From assembly GCA_002409585.1 (NCBI GenBank), contig DHNP01000025.1, forward strand, positions 13,621-77,620: a stretch of 64,000 nucleotides of DNA, read 5' to 3'. The notes beneath the pieces were generated by a model that made no database searches, had not been told where the DNA came from, and saw only the letters and a list, made by a program, of their open reading frames with translations. Shown piece by piece: positions 61,700-64,000 of the stretch; position 1 is the stretch's first letter; each line of letters begins with the position of its first letter. Source of the stretch: Ruminococcaceae bacterium UBA5413. GTDB lineage: Bacteria; Bacillota; Clostridia; Oscillospirales; Acutalibacteraceae. A program made the translations under genes and the position numbers.

Positions 61700-62887
61700 C
61701 TACCTGTACAGCTTGTTGGCGACTGAAACCTCGCTCAGCTGCTTAAGGCTGTATATGGCAGCGGCCTTTTTTATTCCGTTTTGTTTTATATATGAATAAA
61801 TATCCTGATTGTAATACCTTAGATCAATAATATGGATTTCGCTGAAGTTAAGTTCAAGGTACGGCACCATGCTGTTCGCAAACGAATCCTTTATAATAAG
61901 GATTTTCCCTCCCGCGGCCGCCGGGTTACGCACAACCGTTACAGCCTGGTTGCCGCCGAGGTAGACTGAATATTTATCCTTTTTACTCAGGTACTCCTCA
62001 CTGTATATGCCGCTGTACGTTTTATTGAGAACCTGCCTTGTAACGCCAAGGCTTCCGTTATAATAAGGCAGTACAAATTTATCGGGCGTACAGCCGCTCC
62101 ATACCGCCTTTGAATATAACGTTCCGTAAAAAGGCTCGCTTATAGTCCTGTAAGTAAAGTCACTTTTGGGGAACGTCTTTTCGCCCATGGCTTTTGTCAG
62201 CGCCTCATACCCCGCATACGCGCCGTACGCCGTCCAGTGGTGGTCAGTTTTAAAGTAGTAGTCGTTTCCCGTTTTAAGGCTGAGCTTGTCAAAAACATCT
62301 ACCACATGCATATTTTTTGCGGCTGATTTCTTCAAAACCTCAAGCTCAGCGCGCTGGTCAAAATCAGGCGCAAAAGCCGGCAGGTTCTCAGGCTGCTCCT
62401 GTGAGCCTGAAGGAACGGCAAGCACATAAAGCGGCAGGCCGGATTTTTCCGCAAAATGGCCCATGGCATCCGCATTGGCATTAAAAATACCGTCGGTATC
62501 CGGGAGCAGCGCTTCATAGATATGGCCTTGTTTCCCGAAGTAGACGCCGCCCTCTGCCGGTGACTTACTGTAGTCTGACGCAAGGTCGCGCCTGCCCGAA
62601 AGCAGCTGTGCCGAAGTATTGAGCGAAACGAGCTTTTCCCTTAAAGGGAAATGGTCGCCTGCCCACGCTTCAACCGACTGCATAAACTCCCCGTCGCGCA
62701 GCGACTCAAACGAAAAGCGCGGAAAAGGCTCCAGCGCCCGGTTCTCATCTTCCGAAAAACTTTTCTCCGGCGCGAAAAACAGGCATGCCGCCCCCGCAAG
62801 AACGGCGCACAGCAGCATGGCGGTCACGGCAAGGCTGTCACCGCGGCAGCTTTTAACGGAGCTTTTTATCTTTTTTAAATCAAACAT
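61700..62887 (-). CDS. DHHW/AlgJ-AlgX-like polysaccharide O-acetylation protein
   Basis: 395 residues: a basic N terminus, one TM/signal anchor near 23-41 (AVTAMLLCAVLAGAACLFF), then an SGNH-hydrolase-like extracellular domain. The family motif TDHHWTAYGAYAGYEAL holds the catalytic Asp and His, and IIKDSFANSMVPYL the Ser. Works with the adjacent MBOAT protein to move acetyl groups to a surface polymer. The ATG at 62885-62887 is used; the longer frame upstream lies between the genes and in the MBOAT 3' end. AGAGG precedes it. Confidence 0.88.
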   Translation of the reverse strand: MFDLKKIKSSVKSCRGDSLAVTAMLLCAVLAGAACLFFAPEKSFSEDENRALEPFPRFSFESLRDGEFMQSVEAWAGDHFPLREKLVSLNTSAQLLSGRRDLASDYSKSPAEGGVYFGKQGHIYEALLPDTDGIFNANADAMGHFAEKSGLPLYVLAVPSGSQEQPENLPAFAPDFDQRAELEVLKKSAAKNMHVVDVFDKLSLKTGNDYYFKTDHHWTAYGAYAGYEALTKAMGEKTFPKSDFTYRTISEPFYGTLYSKAVWSGCTPDKFVLPYYNGSLGVTRQVLNKTYSGIYSEEYLSKKDKYSVYLGGNQAVTVVRNPAAAGGKILIIKDSFANSMVPYLELNFSEIHIIDLRYYNQDIYSYIKQNGIKKAAAIYSLKQLSEVSVANKLYR

Positions 62888-62918
62888 ATGTTCAGAACCT
62901 CTGCAAGGCCGTTTATCA

Positions 62919-64000
62919 TTAAAATTTTGCGTACAAAAACGGATTATACGAATTGTTGGCAAGCGCCGCGACGCACAGTACAAAAAGGCACCCATAGCAC
63001 ACGCACCAAACAACGCGCCCCCAAGCCCCGCAGGAGCGGAGCTTCCCAAAAAGCTTCGCCGGCAGTGGCGTGCTGAAAAGCGCGGCCGCCGCAAGCAGCG
63101 GCGCGCCGGTAACAAGCGTGTAAAGGCCGAGTTTATCCGCAAACCGTGCGCCGCCGAACATCGCGGCCACATTTACCGCCGCCGAAGCTATATCCGTATG
63201 CGAGAAAAACACCCACCCTACTACTGCCGCCGTAAAACCGTAAAGCCACTGCAAAAAGCGCGGCGCAGCGTCGAGCCGTTTTTGCAGGAAGAGTTTTTCG
63301 CATATTATCAAAAGCCCCCAGTAAGCGCCCCACACCGCAAAGTTCCAGCTTCCGCCGTGCCACATACCAGTAAGCACCCAGACTATAGCAAGGTTACGCA
63401 CCATTTTTACCTTGGAGCAGCGGCTGCCGCCGAGCGGAAAGTAGAGGTACTCCTTGAACCAGTTGCCGAGGGTCATGTGCCACCTGCGCCAAAATTCCGA
63501 TGCGCTGCGCGCGGCGTAAGGATAGTTGAAATTTTCCGGCAGGTCGAAGCCGAACATTTTCCCGAGGCCTATGGCCATATCGGAGTAACCTGAAAAGTCA
63601 AAATATATTTGGAATGTAAACGCGAGTGCCGCAAGCCACGCGCTCAAAAAGGAAGGATCGCCGAAGTACTTAACTTTGTCCGCTATCACCGCGAGGTTAT
63701 TTGCCAAAAGGACTTTTTTGAAAAGCCCCCTCAAAAAGCGTTCCCCGCCTTCGGAAAATTTCCGCAGCGTTTCGCGCCTGCCGAGAAGCTGCGGCTCCAT
63801 GTCCCTGTACCTTATTATCGGCCCCGCTACGAGGTGCGGGTAAAGCGAAAGGTATGTACCGAAATTTATAATGCTCCCCTGTGCCGGCGCATCGCCGCGG
63901 TAAACGTCCACAACGTAAGAAACAGACTCAAACATGTAAAACGATATTCCTACGGGAAGCGGCACCTCCGGCACGTCAAGCCCCGCCCCTAAAACCGAGT
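62919..64000 (-). CDS. MBOAT acyltransferase (AlgI/DltB-like), C-terminal part cut by window edge
   Basis: The frame is open to the right edge, so the N terminus is missing. About 360 residues are visible: PEVPLPVGISFYMFESVSYVVDVYRG, typical of this family (shown in part), LYPHLVAGPIIRY, the invariant His in LTGMWHGGSWNF, and several TM helices. It should carry acetyl groups across the membrane to the DHHW partner encoded 32 bp downstream. The substrate polymer is not identifiable. Confidence 0.93.
   Translation of the reverse strand, partial: SVLGAGLDVPEVPLPVGISFYMFESVSYVVDVYRGDAPAQGSIINFGTYLSLYPHLVAGPIIRYRDMEPQLLGRRETLRKFSEGGERFLRGLFKKVLLANNLAVIADKVKYFGDPSFLSAWLAALAFTFQIYFDFSGYSDMAIGLGKMFGFDLPENFNYPYAARSASEFWRRWHMTLGNWFKEYLYFPLGGSRCSKVKMVRNLAIVWVLTGMWHGGSWNFAVWGAYWGLLIICEKLFLQKRLDAAPRFLQWLYGFTAAVVGWVFFSHTDIASAAVNVAAMFGGARFADKLGLYTLVTGAPLLAAAALFSTPLPAKLFGKLRSCGAWGRVVWCVCYGCLFVLCVAALANNSYNPFLYAKF

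Overview
The window reads as a piece of chromosome from a low-to-mid-GC Gram-positive of class Clostridia, most like the gut Oscillospiraceae/Ruminococcaceae group. Supporting signs are the diaminopimelate aminotransferase route (dapL, dapF), ANTAR regulation beside glnA, group II ECF transporters, GdpP, RNase J, Prp/L27, SAM-I and FMN riboswitches and strong GGAGG ribosome binding sites. The species cannot be named from sequence alone. No IS element, prophage, CRISPR array or rRNA operon is visible; this is mostly core chromosome. Ile is written mainly as ATA, and GTG/TTG starts are common.

Layout. 1-11.5 kb (minus): two blocks, glnA-ANTAR-dapF-dapL (nitrogen assimilation feeding meso-DAP) and carA-carB-purC-purF-purB (carbamoyl phosphate and IMP/AMP synthesis), separated by an intrinsic terminator. 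11.8-23.3 kb (plus): a secreted amidase, an orphan chemoreceptor, ecfA1-ecfA2-ecfT-truA, a DUF5711-like membrane protein, cvpA, pgsA and a zinc-finger Clp ATPase. 23.4-28.5 kb: small unknown genes, tRNA-Leu(GAG), a P-type ATPase and an O-antigen-ligase-like membrane protein. 28.5-31.4 kb (minus): metK under a SAM-I riboswitch and ribU under two FMN-riboswitch-like elements in series. 31.5-50.9 kb (minus): prfB, a cytidylate-kinase-like protein, a DEDDh exonuclease, typA, parC/parE, ftsH, hpt, tilS, dnaB, rplI, gdpP, rnjA. 51-54.7 kb: rnhA (plus), then mrnC, obgE and rplU-prp-rpmA (minus). 54.8-64 kb: a DNRLRE protein (plus), then a phosphosugar mutase, a phosphodiesterase, a transglutaminase-like lipoprotein, a PflX-like radical SAM protein, pgeF, and a DHHW/MBOAT pair for polysaccharide O-acetylation (minus).

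The most unusual signals are regulatory RNA: the tandem FMN elements before ribU, with the second copy altered in its conserved core; a consensus promoter followed at once by an intrinsic terminator in the long leader of rnjA; and an orphan plus-strand terminator with upstream hairpins between typA and parC. Protein-level oddities include a pseudo-receiver ANTAR protein, a topoisomerase IV-like subunit with Ala at the quinolone-anchoring Ser position, an amidase without the usual first zinc motif, ecfT without a standard start codon at its conserved N terminus, and a DNRLRE protein carrying two Sm-like repeats.
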